Shown here in pieces: positions 5,350 to 5,436 of a stretch of DNA of 5,436 nucleotides. The stretch's first letter is position 1; every line of letters begins with the position of its first letter. Below the pieces are notes generated by a model. That model made no database searches, was not told where the DNA came from, and worked only from the letters and a program-made list of their open reading frames with translations. Origin of the DNA: DASSFZ01 sp036514635 (GTDB taxonomy: Bacteria; Chloroflexota; Anaerolineae; Fen-1058); assembly GCA_036514635.1 (NCBI GenBank), contig DATBWU010000076.1:1-5436 (forward strand), read 5' to 3'. A program made the position numbers and the translations under genes.

Positions 5350-5367
5350 AGCCCGGTAAACCGGGCT
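5350..5367. repeat. Hairpin with TAAA loop
   Basis: AGCCCGG (5350-5356) pairs perfectly with CCGGGCT (5361-5367) around TAAA. Together with 5316-5338 it reproduces the TGAA-plus-TAAA hairpin pair seen at 3665-3698, with different stems. Confidence 0.65.
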
Positions 5368-5394
5368 GAATACAGCCGGATTCACGGGAGCACT

Positions 5395-5412
5395 CCCCCA
5401 AAAGACGGGGAC
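5395..5412. other. Weak hairpin at the right edge
   Basis: TCCCC and GGGGA arms, within about 5394-5412, can form a 5-bp stem around CAAAAGAC. It could be the end signal of a gene beyond the right edge or another dispersed repeat. No gene is visible between 5144 and the window end; the region holds only the secD leader, its promoter and these palindromes. Confidence 0.3.
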
Positions 5413-5436
5413 TTCGTGCACCGCATGTGTCCGGCT

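Noticed and set aside
5179..5421. Minus-strand frame of 80 codons upstream of secD
   Set aside because: It runs through the hairpin cluster, the secD promoter and leader; its residues are translated repeats, and no ribosome binding site or family motif is seen.

Overview
The window is about 60% G+C by eye and looks like bacterial chromosome. I infer a member of the Chloroflexota or a similar repeat-rich lineage. The grounds are separate SecD and SecF proteins, a Thr/Pro-rich linker inside SecD, consensus sigma70-type promoter boxes, and gaps between genes filled with GC-rich palindromes and a heptanucleotide array. That assignment rests on remembered resemblance, not on a search.

Layout, left to right. 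Positions 1-265 hold a possible gene tail at the very edge, a long inverted repeat (48-96) and the leader of an aldo/keto reductase gene on the plus strand (266-1294). A zinc-dependent medium-chain alcohol dehydrogenase gene (1338-2318) converges on it from the minus strand. The 43-bp gap between them holds a hairpin terminator that fits the dehydrogenase transcript better. Positions 2319-2653 (335 bp, no gene) hold an imperfect inverted repeat (2368-2436) and a 24-copy array of a 7-bp unit (2479-2651) ending 2 bp before the secF stop codon. secF (2654-3571) and secD (3719-5143) follow on the minus strand. They are separated by an unusually long spacer with three hairpins, two of them inside a MITE-like palindromic element at the secD stop codon. 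A near-consensus promoter lies upstream of secD (5242-5270), and the right edge (5316-5410) is another hairpin cluster.

SecD and SecF form the membrane subcomplex that uses the proton-motive force to help the SecYEG channel complete protein export, so secD-secF is one functional unit, probably one transcript starting near 5235. The two oxidoreductases look like general carbonyl or alcohol redox enzymes; nothing in the window identifies their substrates or ties them to secretion.

The genes are ordinary. The interest is in the small palindromic elements: one lies in frame inside the dehydrogenase gene and shares a 16-nt hairpin, with an apparent compensatory base-pair change, with the secD leader; one sits at the secD stop codon between 11-bp direct repeats; and paired hairpins with the same tetraloops but different stems occur in two places.
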